Shown here: positions 48,472-58,664 of the stretch, in pieces | Position numbering within the stretch: position 1 is the stretch's first letter | Layout: every line of letters starts with the position of its first letter | DNA from: Morganella morganii H1r | GTDB taxonomy: Bacteria; Pseudomonadota; Gammaproteobacteria; Enterobacterales; Enterobacteriaceae | Reading direction: 5' to 3' | Length of the DNA stretch: 64,000 nucleotides | Assembly (NCBI RefSeq): GCF_000633515.1 | Contig: NZ_AYMP01000026.1 | Span: 62,001-126,000, forward strand | The notes under the pieces: generated by a model | Databases searched by the model: none | What the model saw: only the letters and a program-made list of their open reading frames with translations | Told to the model about the DNA's origin: nothing | Position numbers and translations under genes: made by a program

Positions 48472-50963
48472 ATGATGAGAAAAAACGGGGTATTGATAAA
48501 ATAAGCCACATTTATTACGAAAAACAAGATTATCTGAAATTTTCTGAATTTGAGCATGACTGGGGAATAAGTCATACACCATACGGAGATATTTATCATT
48601 ATGACTCCGGCAGGTTCGGTGGCAGAAGAACCGGAGGAGACCCATTCTCTGATTTTCCTCCGATATCGTATTCCCCGGATATTTACCCATTCCCGGGGAA
48701 CTCAATTGATTTAGGAGAAATAACAGTAAATTCAGATTATCCGGATACGGAGTCAACGGGAGAAGATACTCTGTATACGGATGAGCCTTATTTGCATACG
48801 GCACACGCTGGTCTTGCAGTATTAATGTATCCGCAGCAAAATACCCTGAAATTTATTCTTGATATGCGTAATATCTCCGCTATTGTTGCACCAATAAAAA
48901 CCTATTTATTACTGGCATTAGAAACTGTTCTTCCGATTGCGGGCAGGGTACTGGGAATTGCCGGAATATTAATGCCGTCATCAATCGCAAAAGAGCCTTT
49001 GGTTATATACTATCATGATAATAGCTATGGAGAGGGTGATGATGATCCTTACATTCTGACCACACTACCGGCAACTCTTGTCACCGGTACTTCATCAGAA
49101 ATTTTCGCAGGGGAAAAATCGGTACCGGCAGACGTTATTGTATCCCTGGCCATCAATGAGCAGGAAGGGAAGCATACTACAGTAATTACACCGGTAAAAG
49201 ATAAAATAATTCCAGTTATTAAAGCAGAGAAAACGGATATTCCCGGCGTGTATGATGTCAATATAATTCCGGATGCATCCCCTGTTCGAATAACGGTTAT
49301 AAATAATGAAAAAAGTATTATTGTCAAACCGGAACAGGTTAATCTTACCCCTCCGGTGAAACATTTTATTCCGGCAAGTCCGGAGATTAAGACACACCAC
49401 GCCATTATTGATTTTTCTGGTGAACATGAACCTGTTTATCTGTTCCTGTCACAATTACCATTATTTGAAGATATTGAATCTGAAAATACCATCCGACTCT
49501 GGCAGGAACAATTTCCGGTTGAAGCGGCACGGATAGCATATCAATCAGCAGAAACTGAACTGAATAACACCACGGAATTACGAAGAAAAGCCATATCGGA
49601 TCGCAAAAACCACCGGGGAATTGACCTGGGAACTTATATGAAAAAGCTGGCATATTATCGGAGAGCAGCTTCGCATTCCGGATATTTGGAAAGAAAATAT
49701 GCAGAGCAAATTCAGCAGGATATTGACAGACATTTTGATGTTATCAACCGGCATAAAATCGCAGAACGTAATTTTATACGGGCAGAGATACAAAAGAACA
49801 GGGCTGAACGCCATTTGGCAATGATTGTTGCCGGGCCGGACTGGTTGCACCGCATCCGTTATTTCGAAAAGAGACTGATATCACTGACTGAAAACCAGGA
49901 TACTTTTCTGATTGACGGAAATAAAACTGGGCAACTTCAGATTTCTGTGAAAGGCAGCGGAATTATCCCGCAACAAAATGAAGAGAAGCCTTTATTCCAT
50001 GATTATCTGACGGGCAAAAAACCGGACAGGAATGATTCAGAGGATAGTGCTGCGGAGTATCATTCCGCCGTAATAATGCGGACGACCAGTATTGCAGGGC
50101 AAATGGCGGTAGTCGTTCCTGCCGGTAATATAAGAATATCGGATGGTTTTGCCGAAAGAAATTGTCGTGGCCTATGGATTCGTGACAAAAATACCGAAAA
50201 ATTGGTGGTCGTTTTTGATGTTCGCCGGTATCATCGCGGAAAAATTCCGGTTATTAACGCAGTAAAAGATAGTATTACCGGTGTATATAAAGCGTCTCTG
50301 CCATCTTCCGCGACTATTCTGATCAACCCCGTTAATCCGCCAATACCGCCCGGATTTCCGGGGGGAATATCCATTCCTGAGCTGAAATTTCCTTTCCATA
50401 CAGGAACATCGGCGGAAATACCTGTAACACCGATGAATACCGGTTTCCCGTTGCCGGATGATATATCCTTCACGGATTTTATTCTGGTATTCCCTGATGG
50501 CAGCGGGCTGAAACCTGTATATATTATGCTCAGCAGCCCTTATGGTGAAACCAATGCCAAAGGTAAATTCAGCGGACGTGACTACCATACTGAGCGGGCT
50601 GGCGGACCGATTGAAGTACTTGACTGGCGGATTGCGGTAATAGACCGTGAGGGCGTAGACAAGGTAAGATTACACATCAGCCGTTTTGGAAGTAGTGCTG
50701 ATAATGACATTATGCTTGAACGGCTGGAATATATTCTTACCGGAATGCTTCCGGAGACTGATACAGATAAACGGTTTTATACTCATGAAATCCGTGAGCT
50801 GGAGCGTTACCGGAATCTGGGCATAAAAGACGGAGTACGACCTGAGAATGGAGGGGAGGTTTGGAATAATACACATACGGCTACATTGGAAGATTATCAA
50901 TTGAGCTCGGATGATACATTACTGTATACAGCAGAGGCGCTATTTTCAACATATGATGATTGA
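48472..50963 (+). CDS. S-type pyocin/colicin-like bacteriocin, frame shifted in codon 5
   Basis: The uninterrupted toxin frame runs from just after TGA 48450-48452 to TGA 50961-50963 but has no ATG before 48825; TTG 48792 is possible. Two ATGs at 48472 and 48475, behind AGGAAAAAGGA, start a frame that closes after ten codons. A -1 shift at A AAA AAC (48480-48486) or one more A joins it to the toxin frame, giving about 830 residues. In that numbering: a Gly/Pro/Tyr-rich N-terminus, a pyocin-S-like module about 175-290, a helical segment about 330-475, a second pyocin-S-like module about 540-665 with the PFHTG ending, the linker FILVFPDGSGLKPVYIML ending at 687, and a 143-residue toxin domain with THEIRELERYRNLG and WNNTHTATLEDY (798-809). 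Toxin activity is unassigned; a nuclease is likely. An immunity gene follows. Confidence 0.75.
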
Positions 50964-50971
50964 GGTGTAAG

Positions 50972-51262
50972 GTGATTGATTACAATGAAATGGTAAAAAA
51001 TGAATCGATGGAAGATGTCATCCTGTTTCTGGTTGCCAGACGTGAAAGCGGTCTTATTTACCCGGCAATAGACCGTTTTTTTTATCGTCATAATGGGCCG
51101 GATAAATATGAGTCGTGTAATATTATGATTCTCCGCGAAACACACAGACTTCTGAATGAAGAAAAAATAATGTGCGGAGGAGAGAAAGGCGGCCTTTATA
51201 TGAAAGGACCCAAATGGGTCAAGCCTGGTTTTATGTCAGAAGGGAAATATGAGATAGATTAA
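50972..51262 (+). CDS. Probable bacteriocin immunity protein
   Basis: A 96-residue charged cytoplasmic protein starting MIDYNEMVKNESMEDVILFL. I chose GTG 50972, because GAGG at 50962-50965, which overlaps the toxin stop, is correctly spaced before it; a TTG at 50960 in frame lacks a site. Position right after the toxin, small size and translational coupling are typical of immunity genes. The family is not one I can name; GGLYMKGPKWVKPGF is its most distinctive part. Confidence 0.75.
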   Translation: MIDYNEMVKNESMEDVILFLVARRESGLIYPAIDRFFYRHNGPDKYESCNIMILRETHRLLNEEKIMCGGEKGGLYMKGPKWVKPGFMSEGKYEID

Positions 51263-51397
51263 AAAACATATATGTATTATTTTTGAATGCAATTGTGAGC
51301 ATGCGTATTATATTTTATTAATCCGATTTTCCGGAGAAGATAAAAGAAAATAAGATAAATAATCATCCATAATAATGAAATAATGAATAATCAATAC

Positions 51398-51427
51398 AAA
51401 AAAGTGACCGCCATTATGCGGTCACTT
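51398..51427 (-). terminator. Terminator of the lsrACDBFG operon
   Basis: On the minus strand a 10-bp perfect stem AAGTGACCGC / GCGGTCACTT with a six-base loop is followed by T residues, 22 bases past the lsrG stop. Confidence 0.9.
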
Positions 51428-51448
51428 AACAGATCAAACAAGATATGC

Positions 51449-51748
51449 TTATTTCACTTCCGGCATCAGCCCGATAAAGACTGTTTTCTTACGCGGGCCG
51501 GTCATCAGGTCTTCCAGCTTTTCCACACACTGTAAATAGTGCGCGGTTTTCTTATGTGCCGCCACGGCCGCATCATCGGCATAGGCTTCATAGATATAAA
51601 AGCGGGTTTCCACTTCCGGATCCTGTAACACATCAAAACGCAGGTTACCGGGCTCTTTTACTGATCCCAGATGGTTTTCACGGAAAACGGCAATAAACTC
51701 GTCCACTTTGCCGGGTTTCACATTAATTTCCACTAATGTTACGTTCAA
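51449..51748 (-). CDS. lsrG: (4S)-4-hydroxy-5-phosphonooxypentane-2,3-dione isomerase LsrG
   Basis: LsrG isomerises phospho-AI-2 (P-DPD) in its breakdown. The 99-residue protein has the small antibiotic-biosynthesis-monooxygenase-like fold: [46 protein letters not shown], and [12 protein letters not shown] with the conserved histidines. It is the last gene of the lsr operon, three bases after lsrF. Confidence 0.95.
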   Translation of the reverse strand: MNVTLVEINVKPGKVDEFIAVFRENHLGSVKEPGNLRFDVLQDPEVETRFYIYEAYADDAAVAAHKKTAHYLQCVEKLEDLMTGPRKKTVFIGLMPEVK

Positions 51749-51751
51749 AAT

Positions 51752-52633
51752 TTACCCCTTGTTCTTTTCGCTCAGGAACAGCTGATAAGCCTGTGCTGCA
51801 CTTTCACCGCCATGCACAACGGCACGGATCGCTTTCATCATGGCAACCGGGTCTTCGGACTGGAAGATATTCCGGCCCATATCCACCCCGGATGCGCCCT
51901 GGTCAATAGCGCGGAAACACATATCGAGTGCTTCGTTTTCCGGCAGTTTTTTACCGCCCGCAATAACAATCGGCACCGGACAACCGGCGGTGATACGCTC
52001 AAAACCTTCCTCAACAAAGTAGGTTTTGATGATATTGGCACCCATTTCCGCAGCAATACGGCTGGCGAGCGAAAAATAACGCTGATCACGCGCCATATCT
52101 TTACCCACCCCGGTCACTGCCATTACCGGCATACCGACACGCATGCCCGCATCCACCATACTGATGATGTTTTTGATGGACTGATGTTCATGTTCGGTAC
52201 CGATATAGACCTGGGCCGCAACCGCCGCCACATTCAGGCGAACCGCATCATCCATTGCTACCGCAACCGCTTCGTTGGAGAGTTCGGTCAGGATGGAGTT
52301 AGCGCCGGATGCCCGCAGCACCACCGGTTTGTTGGTCGCGACCGGCACCTGTGCGCGCAGTATTCCGCGCGTACACATCAGGACATCGGTATGTTCAAAG
52401 AGCGGGGCGATATTAATGTCAATCCGCTCAAGGCCGGTGGTCGGCCCCTGGAAATAGCCGTGGTCAAAAGCCAGCATGACCGTTTTATTGTCCTGCGGAT
52501 TAAAAATACGGGCCAGACGCGATTGCATCCCCCAGTCCAGCGAACCGCAGCCTTTGAGGGTATAAAGGGTGTTTTTTTGCGGCGTATTAAGCCCGAAGTC
52601 TTTGCCGTCACGGATATCATCTAAATCAGCCAT
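51752..52633 (-). CDS. lsrF: 3-hydroxy-5-phosphonooxypentane-2,4-dione thiolase LsrF
   Basis: LsrF transfers the acetyl group of the LsrG product to coenzyme A, finishing AI-2 degradation. The 293-residue protein is a class I aldolase-like TIM barrel, with [18 protein letters not shown], the catalytic lysine region [13 protein letters not shown], and [16 protein letters not shown]. Confidence 0.96.
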   Translation of the reverse strand: MADLDDIRDGKDFGLNTPQKNTLYTLKGCGSLDWGMQSRLARIFNPQDNKTVMLAFDHGYFQGPTTGLERIDINIAPLFEHTDVLMCTRGILRAQVPVATNKPVVLRASGANSILTELSNEAVAVAMDDAVRLNVAAVAAQVYIGTEHEHQSIKNIISMVDAGMRVGMPVMAVTGVGKDMARDQRYFSLASRIAAEMGANIIKTYFVEEGFERITAGCPVPIVIAGGKKLPENEALDMCFRAIDQGASGVDMGRNIFQSEDPVAMMKAIRAVVHGGESAAQAYQLFLSEKNKG

Positions 52634-52699
52634 GGAATTCTCCCCTGGTTAAACTGACGCGGAGGGTGTCCGCGTCATTTGGTTAAATCAGCAACTACA

Positions 52700-53716
52700 T
52701 CAGAAATCATAGTTGTTAATGTTCTCTTTGGTGAAGATCACGCGCTCAGGCAGTACCACAATCCCGTTGCCTTTTGCTTCGTAGTCATAGCCCTGAACAC
52801 TGTTCGGGGAGACTTCAACTTCACCGACACCGGCGACAGTGATCTTATCGCCGACATTCAGCTCGCCTTTCTTCATCAGTGCATCAGCCACGGCGACAGA
52901 AATCTCGCCCTGTTTGACCACATCCCATAACGCGAACTGGTTAACGGTGCCGCGCTCCACATACGGGCGCATCACGTTCGGGGTACTGAACCCGACAACC
53001 GCCACATCGTTGCGTTTCAGATTCTCTTTGGCCTGAGCCGCAGCCGGCAGGGCGTTGGCATCCGGCGCGATAATCACATCCAGGTCACTCCAGGCATTAA
53101 GAATACCTTCGGCAGTCTGTAAGGATTTGGTGGCATCGTTATAACCATACTGGGTGGTAACGACTTCCCAGCCCGGATGCTCGGCTTCAATTTTTGCTTT
53201 CGCTTCTTTGACCCACTGGTTCTGGTCAGTGACGGTCGGGCTGGAATAGAAGAAGGCGACTTTAGCTTTCTCTTTCTTCACCTGATCCGCTGCCATATCC
53301 ACCAGGATGCCGCCGAGCTGTTTCGGTGTGCCCTGGTCGATATAAATGGAGCGGCATTCCGGGTTGGTGTCGGAATCCCAGGTCAGTACTTTTACACCGC
53401 GCTGCATGGCGCGTTTCAGGGACGGACATAACCCGTCCGGCGAAACGGCGGAGACAATAATCGCGTCATAACCGCGGTTAACGAAGTTGTTGATAAGCTG
53501 TACCTGACCGGACACACTCGGCTCGGTCGGGCCGTCGTAGGTGACATCGATACCGAGTTTTTTCCCGGCTTCCACAGCACCCTGGCCGCCGCTGGTAAAG
53601 AAGCCGACACCGACAAGTTTAGGAATAAAGGCGACTTTTTCTGCTGCATTCGCCCAGGAAACACATGCGAGACTTAATGCAGTGGCGAGCGCCAGTTTTT
53701 TCATGATGGGTTTCAT
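52700..53716 (-). CDS. lsrB: Autoinducer-2 binding protein LsrB
   Basis: The periplasmic AI-2 receptor of the Lsr ABC importer. A signal peptide ([19 protein letters not shown]) precedes the mature sugar-binding-type protein. Ligand-contact segments of the LsrB family are visible, for example [40 protein letters not shown], and [15 protein letters not shown] chose ATG 53716, spaced properly from GGAG, over ATG 53728; the protein is then 338 residues. The presence of this receptor predicts use of the R-THMF form of AI-2, as in Salmonella. Confidence 0.95.
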   Translation of the reverse strand: MKPIMKKLALATALSLACVSWANAAEKVAFIPKLVGVGFFTSGGQGAVEAGKKLGIDVTYDGPTEPSVSGQVQLINNFVNRGYDAIIVSAVSPDGLCPSLKRAMQRGVKVLTWDSDTNPECRSIYIDQGTPKQLGGILVDMAADQVKKEKAKVAFFYSSPTVTDQNQWVKEAKAKIEAEHPGWEVVTTQYGYNDATKSLQTAEGILNAWSDLDVIIAPDANALPAAAQAKENLKRNDVAVVGFSTPNVMRPYVERGTVNQFALWDVVKQGEISVAVADALMKKGELNVGDKITVAGVGEVEVSPNSVQGYDYEAKGNGIVVLPERVIFTKENINNYDF

Positions 53717-53757
53717 GGTTTTCTCCATTTCGTCAAATCTGTGATAACAAACGTGTT

Positions 53758-54762
53758 TTACTCTGATACGAATTGCCTGTTGCGTTTACGCGCCCACCAG
53801 CCAAGGATGTGATGTCGGTGTAAAGAAACGGAACGACCAACAACGGCAACAATAAGCAGCGCACCCGAAAGTGCACTGGAGACCTGATTTGGTACGCCGA
53901 TCATCTGCAATCCCTGCTGTAAAAAGCCGATCAGCAAAACAGCCAGCGCAGTGCCTAAGACAGAGCCGGAACCGCCGTAAATATTGGCACCACCCAGAAC
54001 AACAGCGGTGATCGCAGGCATCAGGAAAGACGCACCGAGATCTGCGCGGGCAGAGCCGAAATAGGACACTAAAATGACAGAGGCGAGTGCGGCACTGACA
54101 CCGACCATCGCATACAGCAGACAAATAGTGCGTGTCACCGGGAAAGCACTGTAGCGTGCGACACGGGCATTCTGGCCGATTAAAAAGACATTACGGCCCG
54201 GATGGGTACGGTGCAGATAAAACCAGAACACCAGCACACACAGGACAAAAATGATCAGCGGCAGCGGAATGCCGAGTAAATCAAGGTTAGCAAAATCAGT
54301 GAAGGCCGCCGGGAAGCCGCCGATCCCCTCAAAGCCGGTCGCACCGGATAATCCGGAGAGCAGCAGGGCACAGCCGCCGAACAGATACATGGTGCCGAGT
54401 GTAATCACCAGCGGGTTAACACCGGTAAACAGGATCAGCAGGGCGTTAATCAGGCCGCACAGTGCGCCGGTCAGCAGAGTCAGCGGAATAGCAGCAATCA
54501 TCGGCACACCGGCCTGATTGAGGATCCCGAGCACAATGGCGGTCAGCCCGATGGTGGAGCCGAAGGAGATATCCATCCCGCCGCTGACAATCACCAGCGT
54601 CAGCGGCAGCGCTACCAGACCGATGCAGATAAAGTCACTGGTACTGAACAGCAGCACATTGACATCCAGCAGGCGCGGGTTACCCATACCGAATAACAGG
54701 ATTTCGAGGATAATCAGCAGCGCCAGGGCAATTTCCCAGCCGTAACGTTTGGTGATGCTCAT
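53758..54762 (-). CDS. lsrD: Autoinducer-2 ABC transporter permease LsrD
   Basis: One of two permeases of the AI-2 importer. The 334-residue protein has eight to ten membrane segments of the ribose-type ABC permease family, with [18 protein letters not shown] and [17 protein letters not shown] as hallmarks. It overlaps the end of lsrC by four bases. Confidence 0.95.
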   Translation of the reverse strand: MSITKRYGWEIALALLIILEILLFGMGNPRLLDVNVLLFSTSDFICIGLVALPLTLVIVSGGMDISFGSTIGLTAIVLGILNQAGVPMIAAIPLTLLTGALCGLINALLILFTGVNPLVITLGTMYLFGGCALLLSGLSGATGFEGIGGFPAAFTDFANLDLLGIPLPLIIFVLCVLVFWFYLHRTHPGRNVFLIGQNARVARYSAFPVTRTICLLYAMVGVSAALASVILVSYFGSARADLGASFLMPAITAVVLGGANIYGGSGSVLGTALAVLLIGFLQQGLQMIGVPNQVSSALSGALLIVAVVGRSVSLHRHHILGWWARKRNRQFVSE

Positions 54763-55763
54763 TTTTTCGCCTCCTGCGGTGCGGAAGGATTAAGGAACCG
54801 GGCATAGCGCTGGGCGCGGAGGTTTTTCTCCAGCGCCACACGCAGACGGCCGTCAAAGACCAGAACCGCGAGTAAAACAAACCCGGCGATAAAGTCATTC
54901 CACCAGGCCGGCAGTCTGAGCAGCACCAGCACACTGTCAATCTGGGTCATAAAATAGGCACCGAGGATAGCACCGACGATGGTACCGGTGCCGCCGAGCA
55001 GGCTGATCCCGCCCAGCACACAGGCAGCAATAGCTTTCATTTCCAGGCCGTTACCGGTCTGATTCGGGATAAAACCGATTTGTGAGGCAAACACAATCCC
55101 GGCGAGTGCCGCCATCATGCCGTTTACCGAGAAGGCAATGATGCGGGTGCGATCAACCGGCACACCTAACTGACGCGCGCCCTGTAAGTTATCGCCGGTG
55201 GCGTAGAAACCGCGTCCGGCAGTGGTGCGGGACAGGAACAGGGTCATCAGAATAATCAGCAGGATAATAAACCAGCCGATTGGCGACAGCCCGAGGAAGA
55301 CCGGTTTTGACAGGTCTTTCAGTTCCGCCGGTAAACCTTCAATCCATTTCCCGCCGGTGAGCAGCAGCATAATACCGCGGTACAGCCCGAGCGTGCCGAG
55401 GGTGGCAACAATGGCGGGGATCCGCAGCCAGGTGACCAGGATGCCGTTGAAAAATCCGGCCAGCAGACCGGCGGCGACAGTCAGCAGAATCGCCACCGTC
55501 AGCGGCAGCCCTGCATTCAGCGCGATACCGACAATCACTGCACACAGCCCGGTGGTGGATCCGACAGACACATCAATATTGCGGGTCAGCATCACCAGAG
55601 TGGCACCGATGGCCAGCAGCATCTGGATTTGTGCACTGCCGAAAATCATGGTGACGGTTTGCAGACTGAAGTAACGGGTTTCCATACCGCCGAGCAGGAC
55701 AAACAGGCAGAGAATAGCCAGCAGTGCGGTGACTTCACGGTTGTTCTGGATATATTTCAGCAT
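54759..55763 (-). CDS. lsrC: Autoinducer-2 ABC transporter permease LsrC
   Basis: The other AI-2 permease, 334 residues, ribose-type. [21 protein letters not shown] and [21 protein letters not shown] are the paired signatures that match those in LsrD. It overlaps lsrA by seven bases and lsrD by four, consistent with equal expression of the two subunits. Confidence 0.95.
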   Translation of the reverse strand: MLKYIQNNREVTALLAILCLFVLLGGMETRYFSLQTVTMIFGSAQIQMLLAIGATLVMLTRNIDVSVGSTTGLCAVIVGIALNAGLPLTVAILLTVAAGLLAGFFNGILVTWLRIPAIVATLGTLGLYRGIMLLLTGGKWIEGLPAELKDLSKPVFLGLSPIGWFIILLIILMTLFLSRTTAGRGFYATGDNLQGARQLGVPVDRTRIIAFSVNGMMAALAGIVFASQIGFIPNQTGNGLEMKAIAACVLGGISLLGGTGTIVGAILGAYFMTQIDSVLVLLRLPAWWNDFIAGFVLLAVLVFDGRLRVALEKNLRAQRYARFLNPSAPQEAKK

Positions 55764-57319
55764 GATGCGGCCTCCTGTAACGGGCTGCTTTCTGTTTCTG
55801 TCTGCGGACGGTGCTCGCCGAACGCCATATGCATAATGGTGTCGGTATTCAGCTCGTTGTGCTGCAATTCCCCGGAAAACTCACCCTGATGCATCACCAG
55901 CACGCGGTCAGCCAGTGCCACCACTTCATCGAGGTCAGAGGAGATCAGTAAAATCGCCACATTCTGTTGCGCGATACTTTGTATCAGCTGATAAATGTCA
56001 TTACGGGCGCCGACATCCACGCCGCGTGTCGGCTCATCAATAATCAGCAGTGACGGATTGGCTTCGAGGCACTTGGCGATCAGGATTTTTTGCTGATTAC
56101 CGCCGGACAGCGTACGTACCGTCTGTTGACCGTCACTGAATTTGATATTGAGGGCGCGGCGGTAGCGCTCGAGTAATGCATCATCCCGCGAGCGGTTGAC
56201 CAGCAGCCTCTGGTGGTTATGCACCAGCGCACCGATATTCCAGGTGAGCGGGGCATCAAGGAAAAGTCCGGAGGCCTGACGGTCTTCAGGCAGACAGACC
56301 AGCCCCCGGATGAGGCGTTTTTCACTGCTGACACCGCGCAGATTGTCACCATTGAGGAAAACCTCTCCGGCGATCAGCGGGCGCAGCCCGTACAATGTTT
56401 CTGCGAGTTCGGTCCGGCCGGCGCCGACGACACCGGCCAGCCCGACCACTTCCCCCGGGTTGACAACAAAACTGATGTTACGGAATCCTTCGCCGCACGC
56501 ATTACGGACATCCAGCACCGGCGTATCATCCTGCGGACTGTTACGGGTGGCGGACAGATCCAGCCAGAGCTTCTGCGTCTCTGACAGCGGCTTTTTCTTC
56601 GCTTCAGGTGTGATGGCCTGAATGATTTCATCAGTGGAAAACTGTTTTGCCGGACCGGCCAGCGCGATGTTACCGTCGCGCATCACACTCAGGTAATCGG
56701 CAATGGCATGTATTTCCGGCAGTTTATGCGAAATAAAGACAATCCCGACACCCTGCTGCTGTAATTCCCGCACCCGCTCAAACAGGCGTTCGGTTTCGGC
56801 GGGGGTCAGCGACGCGGTCGGTTCATCAAGAATAAGGATGCGGGAATCACGCATCAGCCCGCGCATGATCTCCACCAGCTGCTGATCCGCCACATTCAGG
56901 CTGCCCGCCCGCGCACTGAGATCAAAATTGCAGCGCAGTGATGTCAGCATCTGCTGTAATTTGGCTTTGCCTGCCTGATGTTTCGGCAGACGGAACAGAA
57001 TGTTTTCCTGTACAGACAGATTCGGGAACAGCAGCGGCTCCTGCGGAACCAGATACAGCCCCAGCTGATGGGCTTTCGCCGGGGTCAGGTGCGATATCTC
57101 CTGACCTTCCAGCATCAGGGTGCCGGCGTCCGGCTGTTCAATCCCTGCAATAATTTTCATCAGCGTGGATTTTCCCGCGCCGTTGCCGCCCAGCAGCGCA
57201 TGAACCTGTCCCGGCAACAGTGTGAAATCGATGTGTTTAAGGACAACCACACCGGAGAACTGTTTGGCTATTCCGCGGGCGGTGAGCAGCGGCTGAATCG
57301 GGTGTTGCTTCTCTGACAT
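55757..57319 (-). CDS. lsrA: Autoinducer-2 ABC transporter ATPase LsrA
   Basis: A 520-residue ATPase with two fused ABC domains, as in ribose-type importers. Domain 1 has Walker [10 protein letters not shown] and Walker [12 protein letters not shown]. Domain 2 has a degenerate Walker A (GVVGAGRTE), signature LSGGNQQK and Walker [13 protein letters not shown]. The family order lsrACDBFG is intact behind it. Its promoter faces lsrR. Confidence 0.96.
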   Translation of the reverse strand: MSEKQHPIQPLLTARGIAKQFSGVVVLKHIDFTLLPGQVHALLGGNGAGKSTLMKIIAGIEQPDAGTLMLEGQEISHLTPAKAHQLGLYLVPQEPLLFPNLSVQENILFRLPKHQAGKAKLQQMLTSLRCNFDLSARAGSLNVADQQLVEIMRGLMRDSRILILDEPTASLTPAETERLFERVRELQQQGVGIVFISHKLPEIHAIADYLSVMRDGNIALAGPAKQFSTDEIIQAITPEAKKKPLSETQKLWLDLSATRNSPQDDTPVLDVRNACGEGFRNISFVVNPGEVVGLAGVVGAGRTELAETLYGLRPLIAGEVFLNGDNLRGVSSEKRLIRGLVCLPEDRQASGLFLDAPLTWNIGALVHNHQRLLVNRSRDDALLERYRRALNIKFSDGQQTVRTLSGGNQQKILIAKCLEANPSLLIIDEPTRGVDVGARNDIYQLIQSIAQQNVAILLISSDLDEVVALADRVLVMHQGEFSGELQHNELNTDTIMHMAFGEHRPQTETESSPLQEAASC

Positions 57320-57384
57320 AACGGCACCTCTGGTGTTATGGGTATTGCTGCCGGATGTTATGTGATTAAGAAAACATCAATAAA

Positions 57385-57419
57385 ATGAACATTTATAATT
57401 TATAAACACATTTGTTCAT
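57385..57419. promoter_or_regulatory. Candidate LsrR operator between lsrA and lsrR
   Basis: ATGAACA (57385-57391) and TGTTCAT (57413-57419) form an inverted repeat with 21 bases between arms, and TTGTTCA recurs at 57495-57501. Repeated TGTTCA half-sites in the divergent lsrA/lsrR spacer suit the tetrameric LsrR repressor. The assignment is by position. Confidence 0.6.
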
Positions 57420-57574
57420 AAATGTAAGCCATAAAAATCAAATAAGACAATATTTCGGCCATATTTTGTGAAAAAATCAGATCTGCGTTAGAATTTGTTC
57501 AAAATTTTGGCCTGCACCTCTGGCAGATTTCTGTAAAAGGTGCTTATCTGTAAAAACGGAAAACAAAAGTTCAC

Positions 57575-58579
57575 ATGACAACAGTTTCAAAAAACACGAA
57601 AGCAGCCCCGGTAAGCTCCGTTTCTTCGATGGACTATGACGCCTCAGGACTTAGTATGAATGAAGAAGAGTTATTGGCCCGTATTGCCTGGTTTTATTAC
57701 CACGATGGTCTCACGCAGGGAGATATCGGGGATCTGCTCGGTCTGACACGGCTGAAAGTTTCGCGTTTGCTCGAAAAAGGACGTCAGTCCGGCGTCATCC
57801 GGGTGCAGATAAACTCCCGGTTTGAAGGCTGTCTTGAACTTGAAGATATTCTGAAAAAAAGATTTTCGTTAAAACAAATTCGCATTCTCCCGGCACTGAA
57901 CGGCCCGGAGATCCACACCCGTCTCGGCGTGGCCGGTGCACATCTGCTGATGTCACAGCTTTCGCCCGGCCAGTTGCTGGCAGTCGGGTTCGGGGAGGCA
58001 GCAATGGCGACATTGCAGCATCTGAGCGGGTTTGTCTCTTCGCAGCAGATCCGCCTGGTGACGCTTTCCGGCGGTGTCGGGCAGTACATGACCGGTATCG
58101 GTCAGCTTGATGCAAACTGCCCGGTCAGCATTATTCCGGCACCATTACGGGCATCAAGTGCCGCAGTGGCGGCGACATTCCGTCAGGAACGCAGCGTGCA
58201 GGATGTGCTTATGGCGGCCAGCGCAGCGGATATCGCGGTTGTCGGCCTGGGGGCGGTGAATCAGAAACAGGATGCCACCATTATGCGTTCCGGTTATATC
58301 AGCAGCGGCGAACAGCTGATGCTGGCACGGCGCGGGGCGGTCGGGGATATCCTCGGTTACTTTATCGGGCGCGAAGGGGAACTGACGGAAGACGTGGAGA
58401 TGCACCGCGAACTTATCGGCATCACCCCCGCAGAACTGAAAAATATTCCGACGGTGGTCGGGGTGGCGGGCGGTGAGGAAAAAGCCGAGGTGATTGTGGC
58501 GGCACTGCTGGGGGGCTATATCAACTCCCTGGTGACTGACGAGCAGACGGCGCGGGTAATGCTGACATTATTAACCTGA
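57575..58579 (+). CDS. lsrR: Transcriptional repressor LsrR
   Basis: LsrR represses the lsr operons and is released by phospho-AI-2. The 334-residue SorC/DeoR-type protein has an N-terminal HTH ([31 protein letters not shown] shape, residues about 47-75) and a C-terminal sugar-phosphate-binding domain ([29 protein letters not shown]). The N-terminus is about 17 residues longer than E. coli LsrR, so ATG 57656 is a possible alternative start. It is divergent from lsrA and followed by lsrK. Confidence 0.95.
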   Translation: MTTVSKNTKAAPVSSVSSMDYDASGLSMNEEELLARIAWFYYHDGLTQGDIGDLLGLTRLKVSRLLEKGRQSGVIRVQINSRFEGCLELEDILKKRFSLKQIRILPALNGPEIHTRLGVAGAHLLMSQLSPGQLLAVGFGEAAMATLQHLSGFVSSQQIRLVTLSGGVGQYMTGIGQLDANCPVSIIPAPLRASSAAVAATFRQERSVQDVLMAASAADIAVVGLGAVNQKQDATIMRSGYISSGEQLMLARRGAVGDILGYFIGREGELTEDVEMHRELIGITPAELKNIPTVVGVAGGEEKAEVIVAALLGGYINSLVTDEQTARVMLTLLT

Positions 58580-58664
58580 TGCACTGACTGTCCCGCAGAC
58601 GAAAATCACGCTGTATTTCATGGTGTAACGGTATCAGTCCAATTGAATTTGTGAGGATGGCGAC

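Noticed and set aside
48792-50963. TTG start for the bacteriocin at 48792
   Set aside because: It lacks a good ribosome binding site and would discard more than 100 upstream codons that are open in frame and look like a real bacteriocin N-terminus; the ATG pair at 48472/48475 with a -1 shift explains more.
51812-52624. 270-codon open frame opposite lsrF
   Set aside because: It is the antisense shadow of a clearly identified gene; it is rich in histidine and arginine as expected for reverse reading of lsrF codons.
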